Source: Mycolicibacterium stellerae (GTDB taxonomy: Bacteria > Actinomycetota > Actinomycetes > Mycobacteriales > Mycobacteriaceae). Taken from it: 64,000 nt of DNA. A program made the translations under genes and the position numbers. The stretch's first letter is position 1; every line of letters begins with the position of its first letter. The stretch spans positions 60,510-124,509 of the forward strand of contig NZ_RARC01000018.1 of assembly GCF_003719305.1 (NCBI RefSeq). The letters run 5' to 3'. Shown here piece after piece: positions 34,150 through 42,198 of this stretch. The notes beneath the pieces were generated by a model, which made no database searches, had not been told where the DNA came from, and saw nothing but the letters and a program-made list of their open reading frames with translations.

Positions 34150-36507
34150 TCAGTGGTCCTTTCCGGAGGTGCCCGCATCGGCATTCTGGCTGGTTTTGGC
34201 TTCTTCGATCAGGCCGACGATGGTGGCGGGGCTTGCGGGCAACCGGGTCAGTGTCACGCCAAGCGGGGCCAGCGCGTCGTTGATGGCGTTGATGACCGCG
34301 GGGGTCGAGCCGATCGCACCGCCTTCGCCGCAGCCCTTGTATCCGCCGACGCCGGGACCGGGGATCTCGACGTGGCCATACTCGATCGCGGGCACCTCGG
34401 TGGCGGTCGGCAGCAGGTAGTCGACGAATGTCGACGAGAGCGGGTTCCCGTTGTCGTCGTAGACCATGTTCTCCAGCAGGGCGCCGCCGATGCCCTGCAC
34501 CGTGCCGCCGGCGATCTGTCCCTCGACCACATTGGGGTTGATCATCGGCCCGACGTCCTCGCTGACGATGTAGCGGGTCAGTGTGACATGGCCGGTGTCG
34601 ACGTCGACTTCGCAGGTGCATGCGTGGGTTGCGTTGGCCCAGTGGATCATTGTTTGCGAGGTGAACCGGGCGGTGGCCTCAAGCGTCGCCGCCATACCCG
34701 GGGGCAGCTTCGCCGGCTCGTAGTACGAGCGATAGGCGAGGTCGGCGAAGCTGACGCCCTTGGCTTGGTCATCGCGGACGCGGGCTTGTGAGTTTGCGAG
34801 CTCGATGGCGGTCTCGTCGACATCCAGGCGGTGCGCGGCCATCGCGATGATCTGCTTGCGCAGGATCGTGCCCGCCTCGTTGACCGCACCCGCGGTCATC
34901 GGCCCGCTGCGGCTGCCCTGTGTGCCCGCTCCATACGGTGTCACCGCGGTGTCGCCCTGGATCGTCGAGACATCGGAGATGTCGGCGCCGAGCGCGTCGG
35001 CGGTCAGCTGAACCACCGTCGTCTCGATGCTGTTTCCGGTCGATCCGCCGTTGACATAGACGTTGATCTTGCCGGTCGGCTCCATCCGGATCGTCGCACC
35101 CTCTGTGGCGAGGTGGCCGGTCGCGGCGCCTGTCGGCTCGATGTAGGCGGAGAACCCCAACCCGATGTAGCGGCCCTCGGCGAGCGCGTCGCGCTGCTCC
35201 TTGCGAAAACCCTCGTGGTCGAGGATCTTGACGGCCTGTTCGAACGTGTCCGCGGGTGCGACGTGCTCGTAAGGCATGCCGTTGGGGTTGAAGTAGGGCA
35301 TCTCGTCGCCGCGCAGGATGTTTCGGCGGCGCAGTTCGACGGGGTCCATGTCCATCTTCCGCGCCGCGATGTCGAGAAGTATTTCGCGGGTGAGGGTTTC
35401 GTACTGCCACGGACCACGGTAGGCGGCCAGCCCTGCCGTGTTGGAGAACACCGTCTTGTAGTTGAAGCTGGCCTTGGGAACTCGGTACGGGCCGGGGAAG
35501 AACATCCCGATCGCCGCCGTGGTGAGCACCGGGTAGGGCGTCGGGTAGGCACCGATGTCCTGCACGAAGTCGATGTCAGCGGCGAGGATGTTGCCGTCCT
35601 TGTCGAAGGCCATCCGAACGTCGCCGTCGACGTGGCGGGCCTGGCCGGCGGACATCAGGTTCTCCCGGCGGTCCTCGATCCACTTGAGCGCGCCCGACAC
35701 TTTGTGGGCGGCCAGCATGATGCACATGTCCTCACGCATCGGGACGACCTTCTGGCCGAACCCACCGCCGGTGTCGCGCATGATGACCCGGACGCTCTGC
35801 GCTGGGATGCCGAGCAGTCGGGCGGCGAACGCGCGCAGTTCGTGCGGGGTCTGAGTCGATGCCCACATCGTCAATTCGCGCGAGGACGCTTCCCACTCGG
35901 CGACCAGGCCGCGGGTCTCGATCGGGACAGGTGCGTGGATCTGCTGGTATACGTGGGCCGAAGCGACGTGCGCGGCCGACGAGAAGGTCTCCTCATCCGG
36001 CGGCGCTCCGGCCATTCCGCCTGCAACGTTGTCGGGGTAGGCCTGGTGAACCACGACATCCGAGTTGACGGCTTTGGTGAAGTCGGCGACGGCAGGCAGT
36101 GGTTCGTAGTCGACGTCGACGAGTTCGACCGCGTCCTCGGCGATGTAGCGCGACGCCGCGATGACGAGCGCGACCGGATCGCCGACGAACTTCACCTCGC
36201 TCTCGGCCAGCGGCGGGCGCGGCGTATCGGCGATGTCCTTGCCCGCGACGGCGTGCCAGGCTTCTCGAACGAGCGGGTTCAGATCCTCGGCCACGAACAC
36301 CGCTTGTACGCCGGGCAAGGCCAGCGCCGCCGATGTGTCGATAGCGTTTATCCGCGCCTTGGCAAAAGGACTGCGGACAAAGCAGGCGTGCAGCATACCG
36401 GGCCGCGAGACATCGTCGACAAATGTTCCATGCCCGGTCAGGAGGCGGGTATCCTCCACGCGCGGGATACGCGCCCCCGCGTATCTGGCTGCGACGGCTT
36501 CAGTCAT
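34150..36507 (-). CDS. Molybdenum hydroxylase large subunit (CoxL/xanthine dehydrogenase family)
   Basis: A 785-residue molybdopterin-binding subunit. N-terminal family text is RIPRVEDTRLLTGHGTFVDD. The catalytic Glu lies in KGCGEGGAIGS near residue 727. Where form I CO dehydrogenase has AYRCSFR, this protein has AYRGPWQYE (about 361-369), so it is not a form I CO dehydrogenase and is better seen as an aldehyde, N-heterocycle or acyl-type hydroxylase of unknown substrate. ATG 36507 follows a GGAG site; ATG 36516 is possible. It begins a four-gene operon with no maturation genes nearby. It converges on the catabolic run and may share its pathway. Confidence 0.93.
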   Translation of the reverse strand: MTEAVAARYAGARIPRVEDTRLLTGHGTFVDDVSRPGMLHACFVRSPFAKARINAIDTSAALALPGVQAVFVAEDLNPLVREAWHAVAGKDIADTPRPPLAESEVKFVGDPVALVIAASRYIAEDAVELVDVDYEPLPAVADFTKAVNSDVVVHQAYPDNVAGGMAGAPPDEETFSSAAHVASAHVYQQIHAPVPIETRGLVAEWEASSRELTMWASTQTPHELRAFAARLLGIPAQSVRVIMRDTGGGFGQKVVPMREDMCIMLAAHKVSGALKWIEDRRENLMSAGQARHVDGDVRMAFDKDGNILAADIDFVQDIGAYPTPYPVLTTAAIGMFFPGPYRVPKASFNYKTVFSNTAGLAAYRGPWQYETLTREILLDIAARKMDMDPVELRRRNILRGDEMPYFNPNGMPYEHVAPADTFEQAVKILDHEGFRKEQRDALAEGRYIGLGFSAYIEPTGAATGHLATEGATIRMEPTGKINVYVNGGSTGNSIETTVVQLTADALGADISDVSTIQGDTAVTPYGAGTQGSRSGPMTAGAVNEAGTILRKQIIAMAAHRLDVDETAIELANSQARVRDDQAKGVSFADLAYRSYYEPAKLPPGMAATLEATARFTSQTMIHWANATHACTCEVDVDTGHVTLTRYIVSEDVGPMINPNVVEGQIAGGTVQGIGGALLENMVYDDNGNPLSSTFVDYLLPTATEVPAIEYGHVEIPGPGVGGYKGCGEGGAIGSTPAVINAINDALAPLGVTLTRLPASPATIVGLIEEAKTSQNADAGTSGKDH

Positions 36508-36551
36508 GGCAAACACTCCAATCCGTCGTCGATGGGCCGCTACGACAGGCT

Positions 36552-36569
36552 GCTAAGCAGTTGCTCAGC
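36552..36569. promoter_or_regulatory. Near-palindrome upstream of the molybdenum hydroxylase operon
   Basis: GCTAAGCA-GT-TGCTCAGC, an 18-base inverted repeat with one mismatch, in the divergent gap between the large-subunit gene (start 36507) and the SRPBCC gene (start 36635). Size and form fit a TetR-type operator of the AAGCA..TGCTT kind. No TetR gene is adjacent; the nearest is at 41520-42125. Confidence 0.45.
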
Positions 36570-36634
36570 GAGCCTACCGGATAGGAGATTCTCGCTAATC
36601 AGCATATGACATTCTCGCGGCCGGGCGGATTAGA

Positions 36635-37111
36635 TTGTGCACCGTGGGACGGTGGATCACGAAGGTCGAACGCGAGCTCTCCGAAGACGTTCCCGGGCCG
36701 CCGGACGCCGTTCGCGCGTTCTACGCCGACCTGGACAACATCAAGCTGGTGCATCCTCTCGTGGCGTCCGTGCGGACCCTGCACCGCAGCGAGACCTCCG
36801 ACGGCTATGTACAGACCTACCGGGTCAGCGACCGGATCCCGCTTGGGCCGCTGCGCCTGCGAACGAGTTATGTTGCCCGGCTACATGTTCCGGTGAGCGG
36901 TGCGGTGTCCTCGGACGCCCGACAGTTCCCTCGAGTGCGGCTGCGCGGCTGCGTTGCCTTCGAACCGACACAGTCGGGCACTCGCATCGTCGAGAGGGTA
37001 CAGATCGAAGCGCCGCGGCCACTGGCGGCGGTGACCATCCGCAAAGCGGTCGAGGCGCACACCGAGATGCTCGCCGGAATCCGGCGACGGTTCGAGGAGA
37101 CCGAGAATTAG
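36635..37111 (+). CDS. SRPBCC (polyketide cyclase/dehydrase-like) protein
   Basis: A 158-residue protein of the helix-grip fold: VERELSEDVPGPPDAVRAFYADLDNIKLVHPLV at the N-terminus in part, RVSDRIPLGPLRLRTSYVARL beta strands and a long C-terminal helix (AAVTIRKAVEAHTEMLAGIRRRF). The fold binds hydrophobic ligands in a central cavity; no catalytic set can be assigned. GTG 36635 has GGGCGG at a suitable distance; GTG 36644 is an alternative. It diverges from the molybdenum hydroxylase operon. Confidence 0.75.
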   Translation: MCTVGRWITKVERELSEDVPGPPDAVRAFYADLDNIKLVHPLVASVRTLHRSETSDGYVQTYRVSDRIPLGPLRLRTSYVARLHVPVSGAVSSDARQFPRVRLRGCVAFEPTQSGTRIVERVQIEAPRPLAAVTIRKAVEAHTEMLAGIRRRFEETEN

Positions 37112-37137
37112 GCCTGGCTATGTCGGCAGACGTCGGC

Positions 37138-37563
37138 CTATGTCGGCCAGAACCCGCTGCCGGTGAAGAAGCCCGGCTGCCAGCCCTGGTCGGCCAGGCA
37201 CAGAAGGGGACGCCCGTCGGGGGCCTGCGCGGCGGCCTGGTCGCCGGGGCATGGGCTGCCGATTTCCTGGACGCCGTGGATCTCCGGAGAGATCACCCAG
37301 AAGCCGGTGTAGACCGGCGGCCATTGGTTCGGGATCCAGTGGCATTGCAGCGGCTCGCCGCCGCGACCGCGCCCGAACGTGTTGATCTCGAAGTTGTCGC
37401 ATGGGGCCGAGAGGCGGGCCTCGTAGTTCATGAACGGCACGTCGGAGTCATAACGAGCCGGCTCGTCGAAATAGAGATTGTCGTTCGGATCGCCCATGGC
37501 GACCGGCGCACCGCCGATGGCGACACATGCCGCCGCAGCGGTGACGACTAGTCGGAGAATCAT
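37138..37563 (-). CDS. Small secreted Cys-containing protein of unknown function
   Basis: A 141-residue exported protein. Its signal peptide MILRLVVTAAAACVAIGG ends near AMGDPND. The mature part has four Cys and many Trp, Pro and Gly. The C-terminal pattern, IGSPCPGDQAAAQAPDGRP then LLCLADQGW, matches that of the secreted protein at 6093-6467 in Cys and Trp spacing. ATG 37563 is preferred over 37572. No named domain is recognised. It converges on the SRPBCC gene 26 bases away; a CTATGTCGGC direct repeat lies in that gap. Confidence 0.72.
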   Translation of the reverse strand: MILRLVVTAAAACVAIGGAPVAMGDPNDNLYFDEPARYDSDVPFMNYEARLSAPCDNFEINTFGRGRGGEPLQCHWIPNQWPPVYTGFWVISPEIHGVQEIGSPCPGDQAAAQAPDGRPLLCLADQGWQPGFFTGSGFWPT

Positions 37564-37649
37564 TGGCCCCACCTTCCACGCCAGAGCCTAACGGGCGAAC
37601 CAAGGACTGTTAAGAGTTTGGGTCCTAATTGCCGGGGTAGTTCCACGTC

Positions 37650-37829
37650 ATGGCCCCAGGCGACGATGAAAAGAGCGAAGACGACGTACAGAAGGACGAC
37701 AAGGTCGCGAGCTCGCGGGCGGGTAAGCACGGCGAGGACGGCAGTTATGTCGGCGAGTCGTCGTCCGACGACGCGATCGACGTAGGGGAGACCGGCGCAG
37801 AAGCGCGCAGCGAAGAAAACCGCCGCTGA
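37650..37829 (+). CDS. Small acidic conserved-type protein, 59 residues
   Basis: A short gene of 60 codons starting at ATG 37650. The product is very hydrophilic: MAPGDDEKSEDDVQKDDKVA at the start, SSRAGKHGEDGSYVG in the middle and GETGAEARSEENRR at the end. It has no Cys and no membrane segment. Codon third positions are strongly G/C, as in its neighbours, which supports coding. I recall small acidic mycobacterial proteins with similar SRAGKHG and GAEAR features, function unknown, probably disordered. A minus-strand frame across the same bases (37560-37883) is less convincing. Confidence 0.62.
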   Translation: MAPGDDEKSEDDVQKDDKVASSRAGKHGEDGSYVGESSSDDAIDVGETGAEARSEENRR

Positions 37830-37899
37830 TCCGCCCTGCGGGACCGCCGCCCCGGCATATGTGTCAGTAATTGCCGGGGACATGAGACGGTAGAGGTCT

Positions 37900-38463
37900 A
37901 TGGATGGCTATGAGTACGTCACCTACGAGGAATTCGGCAGGCGGTTCTACGAGATCGCCGTGACCGAGAAGCGCGTTGGCGACGCGATCGGCGCGATCGC
38001 GGGTGACGAGTTCGAGATGGGGCCGATGGGTCAAGGCCCCGGGAAGATCGCCAAGGTCACCGCGAAGGTGCGGATACAGGAGCCGAAAGTCACCCGGTCT
38101 GGCGGGGAGATGATCACGTTCGCGATCCGCATCCCGCTGGAGATCGACATGGTCATCGACCTCCGCATCGACAAACCGAAGTTCATCGTGTTCGGCGAGA
38201 TCGCCTTGACGGCGACCGCGCGAGCCGCCGAACCTCTGCTGCTCATCCTCGACGTTCAGAAGCCTCGACCTTCGGACATCGAGATCCATGTCACATCGAA
38301 ATCCCTACGGGCAGAGCTATTGCGGATCGTCGCCGGTGTCGACGACGAGATCCGGCGGTTCATCTCCGCGCACGTGGCAGGCGAGATCGACAGCCCCGAA
38401 TCGGTCAAGGCGAAGGTCATCGACGTCGCCGAACGACTCGACGCCGCGTGGACAGGCGTCTAG
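37900..38463 (+). CDS. Conserved hypothetical protein, mycobacterial type
   Basis: A 187-residue soluble protein. The first 40 residues are helical (YVTYEEFGRRFYEIAVTEKRV). A central beta-rich part follows (KIAKVTAKVRIQEPKVTR, ITFAIRIPLEIDMVIDLRID). A C-terminal helical part reads LRAELLRIVAGVDDEIRRFI. I do not recognise a named family. The central strands look like a lipid-binding or SRPBCC-like sheet but this is weak. It ends two bases before the convergent methyltransferase gene. Confidence 0.7.
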   Translation: MDGYEYVTYEEFGRRFYEIAVTEKRVGDAIGAIAGDEFEMGPMGQGPGKIAKVTAKVRIQEPKVTRSGGEMITFAIRIPLEIDMVIDLRIDKPKFIVFGEIALTATARAAEPLLLILDVQKPRPSDIEIHVTSKSLRAELLRIVAGVDDEIRRFISAHVAGEIDSPESVKAKVIDVAERLDAAWTGV

Positions 38464-38465
38464 CG

Positions 38466-39347
38466 CTACTTCTGCAGCGTGAACTGGACGACGTCGACCT
38501 GGCGGTCGCGGAACATCTTCGCGCAGCCGGTGAGGTATTTCATGTACCGCTCGTAGACCTCTTCGGACTGAATCGCGATCGCTTCGTCCTTGTGCTCCCG
38601 CAGAGCGGCCGCCCACAGGTCGAGCGTGCGCGCGTAATGCGGCTGCAGCTCCTGCTTGCGGGTCAGCGTGAAGCCGCCCTCCGCTGCGCGGTCCTCGACC
38701 ATCGGCACCGACGGCAACCGTCCGCCGGGGAAGATCTCGGTCATGATGAACTTGATGAACCGGGCCAGCTCGAACGTCAGGGGGATGCCGAGTTCCTTTG
38801 CCCGCGCCGGATTCTCGCCGACGATCGTGTGCAGCAGCATGACCCCGTCGTCGGGCAGCACGCGGTGGGCCATCTTGAAGAAGTCCGGGTAGCGGTCGTG
38901 GCCGAAGTGCTCGAACGCACCGATGGACACGATGCGGTCGACCGGCTCGTCGAACTGTTCCCAACCCTGTAGCAGCACCCGCTTGGTGCGCGGGCTGTCC
39001 AGCTCGTCGAACTTCTTCTGGACGTGAGCGGCCTGATTCTTCGACAACGTGAGGCCGACGACGTTGACGTCGTAGCGCTCGATGGCCCGGCGCATGGTGG
39101 CACCCCAGCCGCAGCCGATATCGAGAAGCGTCATACCCGGTTCGAGCCCAAGTTTGCCCAGCGCCAGGTCGACCTTTGCCAGCTGTGCCTCCTCGAGCGT
39201 CATGTCGTCGCGCTCGAAATACGCGCAGCTGTACGTCCGCGACGGATCGAGGAACAACGCGAAGAAGTCGTCACTGAGGTCGTAGTGTGCCTGCACATCC
39301 TCGAAATGTGGCTGCAGGTCACCGCCCGCTTCTGGTGATTCAGGCAT
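38466..39347 (-). CDS. Cyclopropane/mycolic acid S-adenosylmethionine methyltransferase
   Basis: A 293-residue enzyme of the CmaA/MmaA/UmaA family, which methylates or cyclopropanates double bonds of mycolic acids. Landmarks are HFEDVQAHYDLSDDFFALFL, SCAYFERDDMTLEEAQ, the SAM site LLDIGCGWGATMRRA (about 75-90), GLTLSKNQAAH and SIGAFEHFGHDRYPDFF, with the family's conserved Glu and His around the active site. ATG 39347 gives the usual N-terminus; a start at 39395 would add 16 residues into the divergent promoter. The exact paralogue cannot be fixed without alignment. Confidence 0.93.
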   Translation of the reverse strand: MPESPEAGGDLQPHFEDVQAHYDLSDDFFALFLDPSRTYSCAYFERDDMTLEEAQLAKVDLALGKLGLEPGMTLLDIGCGWGATMRRAIERYDVNVVGLTLSKNQAAHVQKKFDELDSPRTKRVLLQGWEQFDEPVDRIVSIGAFEHFGHDRYPDFFKMAHRVLPDDGVMLLHTIVGENPARAKELGIPLTFELARFIKFIMTEIFPGGRLPSVPMVEDRAAEGGFTLTRKQELQPHYARTLDLWAAALREHKDEAIAIQSEEVYERYMKYLTGCAKMFRDRQVDVVQFTLQK

Positions 39348-39400
39348 CTTCTCAGCGTAGTTGACGTACCGGTTAGCCCCTAATCGGTGGGTCATCTACG

Positions 39401-39784
39401 ATGCTGCAGATGCGCAGACTCACCGGGCCGATTGGGCTGATCACCGTGTTCGCTGGAGTGACCGCCACGACCGCGCTGCTAGCGGCGCCGGCCCAGGCCG
39501 ACCCGGGCACGGACGCGTTCCTCAATGCGGTGTCGGGCGCGGGCCTCGGCGGCACCACCGACCCTTCCAATCTGGTCGCGGTCGGACAGTCCGTCTGCCC
39601 GATGTTGGCCGAGCCGGGGCAGAACGCCGCCGATGTTGCCGCGCAGGTCGCCGACACGACAGGCATGTCCCTCGGTGGCGCGAACATGTTCACCGGCCTT
39701 GCCATCTCGTTCCTCTGCCCGCGGGTGCTGGAGTCGGTCGGCAACGGCGAGTCGCCGATCCCGCTGGGACTTCTCGGCTTCTAG
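39401..39784 (+). CDS. Secreted DUF732 protein
   Basis: A 127-residue exported protein. The signal peptide ends near APAQADPG. The DUF732 core has TDAFLNAVSGAGLGG, one Cys in VGQSVCPMLAEPG and another in AISFLCPRVLE, which should form one disulfide. It diverges from the mycolate methyltransferase with a 53-base gap carrying a TTGACG box near 39361. Its stop overlaps the convergent SGNH hydrolase stop by four bases. Confidence 0.85.
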   Translation: MLQMRRLTGPIGLITVFAGVTATTALLAAPAQADPGTDAFLNAVSGAGLGGTTDPSNLVAVGQSVCPMLAEPGQNAADVAAQVADTTGMSLGGANMFTGLAISFLCPRVLESVGNGESPIPLGLLGF

Positions 39785-40557
39785 CCGACCAAACTGTCCA
39801 GCTGCGGGCGCTTGGGCTCGCGGCCGTCCCCGCTGGATATGCCCCGCGCGTGGTGCCACATCCACGGGGCCAGCATGTTCTTGGTCCACAGAAGTTGCGA
39901 ATAAGTGCGCGAGCGAAGCGTCGACTGCGCCGAAGTAGCGCTCGCTTGCACCCAATCATGGTTGCTGCCAGGAAGATCCAGCGCTTCTGCGGCTGCGGCG
40001 GCGAACAGGATGTGGCCCTTCGTCGACCCGTGCACCCGATCGTTGCTCCAGGTGTCCGGCTGGATCATCGATGGCGCGCCGTAGAGGTCGACGAGCTTGA
40101 ACCCGTGGCGGTCGGCCGCGGACCTGATGGCCTCGTTCGTGCGCAACACCCGCGAGGTCAGGACCCTGCCGATCGGCACGATGCGCGCGATGTCGGGAAA
40201 CGTGGTGGTCACAACGGTCGCACCGGACTGCGCGAGCTGCCGGTGCATCAGGTCCAGATCCGCCAGTGCGCGATCGAAGAGCAGTCCCGGGCGGGTGATG
40301 TCGTTCATACCGACGCAGATGCTGACCAGGTCCGGTCGCATCGCGAGCGCCCGGGGGAGTTGGTCGTCGAGCACATCGCGGATGCGGCGGCCGCGGATGG
40401 CCAGATTGGCGTAGCGAAGGCCTGGATGCAGCTCGTCGAGCATCGTGGCCAGCCGATCGGCGAAGCCCACGATCCCGGCGGAATCGTTTCCATCCCATAG
40501 CCCCTCGGTCTGGCTGTCACCCAGGGCGACGTAACGGGTGTACACGCCGTGCGACAT
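39781..40557 (-). CDS. SGNH/GDSL family hydrolase
   Basis: A 258-residue esterase-like protein. Block I is YVALGDSQTEGLWDG with the nucleophile Ser15, block III is VGMNDITRPG and block V is NDRVHGSTKGH with the Asp and His of the triad. No signal peptide is apparent, so it is cytoplasmic or non-classically exported. The ester substrate is unknown. It lies ten bases after the DUF2993-like gene and probably shares its transcript with the TetR gene further upstream. Confidence 0.9.
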   Translation of the reverse strand: MSHGVYTRYVALGDSQTEGLWDGNDSAGIVGFADRLATMLDELHPGLRYANLAIRGRRIRDVLDDQLPRALAMRPDLVSICVGMNDITRPGLLFDRALADLDLMHRQLAQSGATVVTTTFPDIARIVPIGRVLTSRVLRTNEAIRSAADRHGFKLVDLYGAPSMIQPDTWSNDRVHGSTKGHILFAAAAAEALDLPGSNHDWVQASATSAQSTLRSRTYSQLLWTKNMLAPWMWHHARGISSGDGREPKRPQLDSLVG

Positions 40558-40567
40558 GTGCGTGACT

Positions 40568-41368
40568 CTAGCGGCCGAACCGGGTCAAGTTGAGGGGTCG
40601 GCCCACCACACTGAGCTGGTTGACGATGTCTTCGAGGCGCGTGCGCGGGACGTCGACGCGCCATTCCTGCAGAGTCCCAGACAGGCACAGCTTGTCAGGC
40701 TCAATGGTGATGTCCGTCAACTGAAGTCCATGCGGAAGCTCCGGCAGGTGTACGGGGTAGGAGGGCGTGCGATCCGGCAGCCGCATGCGCTTGCTCCGTA
40801 ACACCAGACCGCGTGGCTTCAACCACAGCGTGGATCCGTCGAGTACCGCGTCGACCTCGAGGTGTCCGAGCCCGGGTCGGCGGGCGAGCCGAAGCCGGGC
40901 GACGCCATCCTCGCCGATCTCACCCGCCAGCCTGGGGGCCGCAAGGCGGAACAGATTCTCGAGTGCGTCCGCGGGAAGCTCCACCGTCAGGTCGACGGGC
41001 GCCGCGATCAGTACCGGCGGCGCGGACGGCCGGAGATGCACGTTGTGCAGCACGGCGGTGGCACGATCCAATCTGTTGTCGTCCCAGCGGATGTCGCACG
41101 CCGCGAGCCGGACGTCGCTGAGTTGACCGACAGCTAGCCCGCGGGCATCGAGACGAGAGTCGAACTCGGTTACGGTCAGCGTGATGTCACCTTCGTCGAG
41201 CCGAACCGACAATTCGCGTCCGACCACCAGCCGGCGAAGTGTCATGAACAACGTCCGGTAAGCGGCGGCCGCGCCGGAGTTCACGGGTGCGACGGCGGCC
41301 ATCGACCACAACGTGGCAAGCATGTCGAGGGGCCGGAACGGATCCCAGCGGCGCAGCGGTCGCGTCAT
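40568..41368 (-). CDS. DUF2993/LmeA-like lipid-binding domain protein
   Basis: A protein of about 266 residues without Cys-rich or membrane segments beyond a weak hydrophobic N-terminus (LATLWSMAAVAPVNSGAAAA). The core has repeated beta strands such as LSVRLDEGDITLTVTEFDSRL, VDLTVELPADALENLFRL and LEVDAVLDGSTLWLKPRGL, which resemble the DUF2993 fold of LmeA, a phospholipid-binding protein of mannan metabolism; the match is by eye. The start is uncertain: ATG 41368, ATG 41380 and TTG 41485 are all in frame. It lies downstream of a TetR gene. Confidence 0.65.
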   Translation of the reverse strand: MTRPLRRWDPFRPLDMLATLWSMAAVAPVNSGAAAAYRTLFMTLRRLVVGRELSVRLDEGDITLTVTEFDSRLDARGLAVGQLSDVRLAACDIRWDDNRLDRATAVLHNVHLRPSAPPVLIAAPVDLTVELPADALENLFRLAAPRLAGEIGEDGVARLRLARRPGLGHLEVDAVLDGSTLWLKPRGLVLRSKRMRLPDRTPSYPVHLPELPHGLQLTDITIEPDKLCLSGTLQEWRVDVPRTRLEDIVNQLSVVGRPLNLTRFGR

Positions 41369-41519
41369 GACGTCAACCATCCTCGCATTGGCCGGTGTCG
41401 GCCCAAAACTGAGGGTTTCAGCGCACACGGTCGGCTTGCCGAGCTGGATCGTCTTCTCGACGAGCTCATCGGCACGCTCAAACAAGGCCGCAGCTATACG
41501 TTCTCGTGACTCGACCGCC

Positions 41520-42125
41520 TCAGGGGATGAAGCTGTTCAACAGGGCGCGCATCGACTTGGCCACCGCGTGTCGTGTCTTCACCGGGTTGGGGGAGTTCGC
41601 GATCAACATCGCGCCGCGCGTCAGGGCGCCGAGCAGCAGCCTGGTCGCGGTCTCCGGGTCGTCGATCTGGATCGTGCCCGCCTTGGCGGCTGCCTTCAGC
41701 GACCCGACGATGACGGCGTAGGCGTATTGCTCGTCCAGCTCGGTGTAGCGGGCCAGGCCGAGCACGGCCGGGCCGTCCAGCACGAGGATTCGTTGCACAT
41801 CGGGCTGCAGGACACCGTCGAGAAAGGCATCGAAGCCCAGCGCCAGCTCGTCGAGGCCGTCCTTGGCACCCTTCGCCGCCTCTGTCGATGCCGACATCAT
41901 GTCCATATGCGCCTGTACGAAGACCGCCTCGAAAAGTGCTGTCTTGGTGGGGAAGTGGTGGTAGAGAGCGCCGGTGGTGACCCGTGCCTCACGGGCCAGG
42001 TCCTCCACCGACGTACCGCGGAAGCCGTTCTCACCGAACAACCTGCGGCCCGCAGACACCAGTGCACCGCGGGTCTGCGCGACCTGTTCGGCGCGCAGGG
42101 ACGACGGTTCTGAAGACGCGGGCAT
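41520..42125 (-). CDS. TetR family transcriptional regulator
   Basis: A 201-residue repressor. The N-terminal helix-turn-helix is clear: ALVSAGRRLFGENGFRGTSV, EDLAREARVTTGALYHHFPTK (about 20-62). The helical C-terminal part binds an unknown ligand. It diverges from a mycothiol-dependent-type enzyme gene over a 73-base gap holding a strong inverted repeat and a promoter (42162-42193), so it most likely controls that gene and itself. Confidence 0.92.
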   Translation of the reverse strand: MPASSEPSSLRAEQVAQTRGALVSAGRRLFGENGFRGTSVEDLAREARVTTGALYHHFPTKTALFEAVFVQAHMDMMSASTEAAKGAKDGLDELALGFDAFLDGVLQPDVQRILVLDGPAVLGLARYTELDEQYAYAVIVGSLKAAAKAGTIQIDDPETATRLLLGALTRGAMLIANSPNPVKTRHAVAKSMRALLNSFIP

Positions 42126-42161
42126 TGCTCTCGCATTCCGGAGTGAAGGGACCAGGCCAGC

Positions 42162-42193
42162 CTATTGACATAGTAGCGATATGTGAAATAGTT
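42162..42193 (+). promoter_or_regulatory. Promoter with overlapping inverted repeat (TetR operator)
   Basis: The inverted repeat CTATTGACATA (42162-42172) and TATGTGAAATAG (42180-42191) are separated by seven bases and match in all but one or two positions. It overlaps a -35 box TTGACA (42165-42170) and, 17 bases on, a -10 ATAGTT (42188-42193). Transcription would start near 42199, the A of the ATG, so the message should be leaderless. The TetR at 41520-42125 is the natural ligand. Confidence 0.65.
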
Positions 42194-42198
42194 GCCCT

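Noticed and set aside
34150..36507. Form I carbon monoxide dehydrogenase
   Set aside because: The AYRCSFR active-site loop is absent (AYRGPWQYE), so CO oxidation is not supported.
34831..36609. A ~592-codon plus-strand open frame opposite the molybdenum hydroxylase large subunit
   Set aside because: Pure shadow of a conserved gene; composition is biased and no motif is seen.
37560..37883. A 107-codon minus-strand frame with a hydrophobic stretch
   Set aside because: It overlaps the better supported small plus-strand gene at 37650-37829 and has no recognisable start signal or family.
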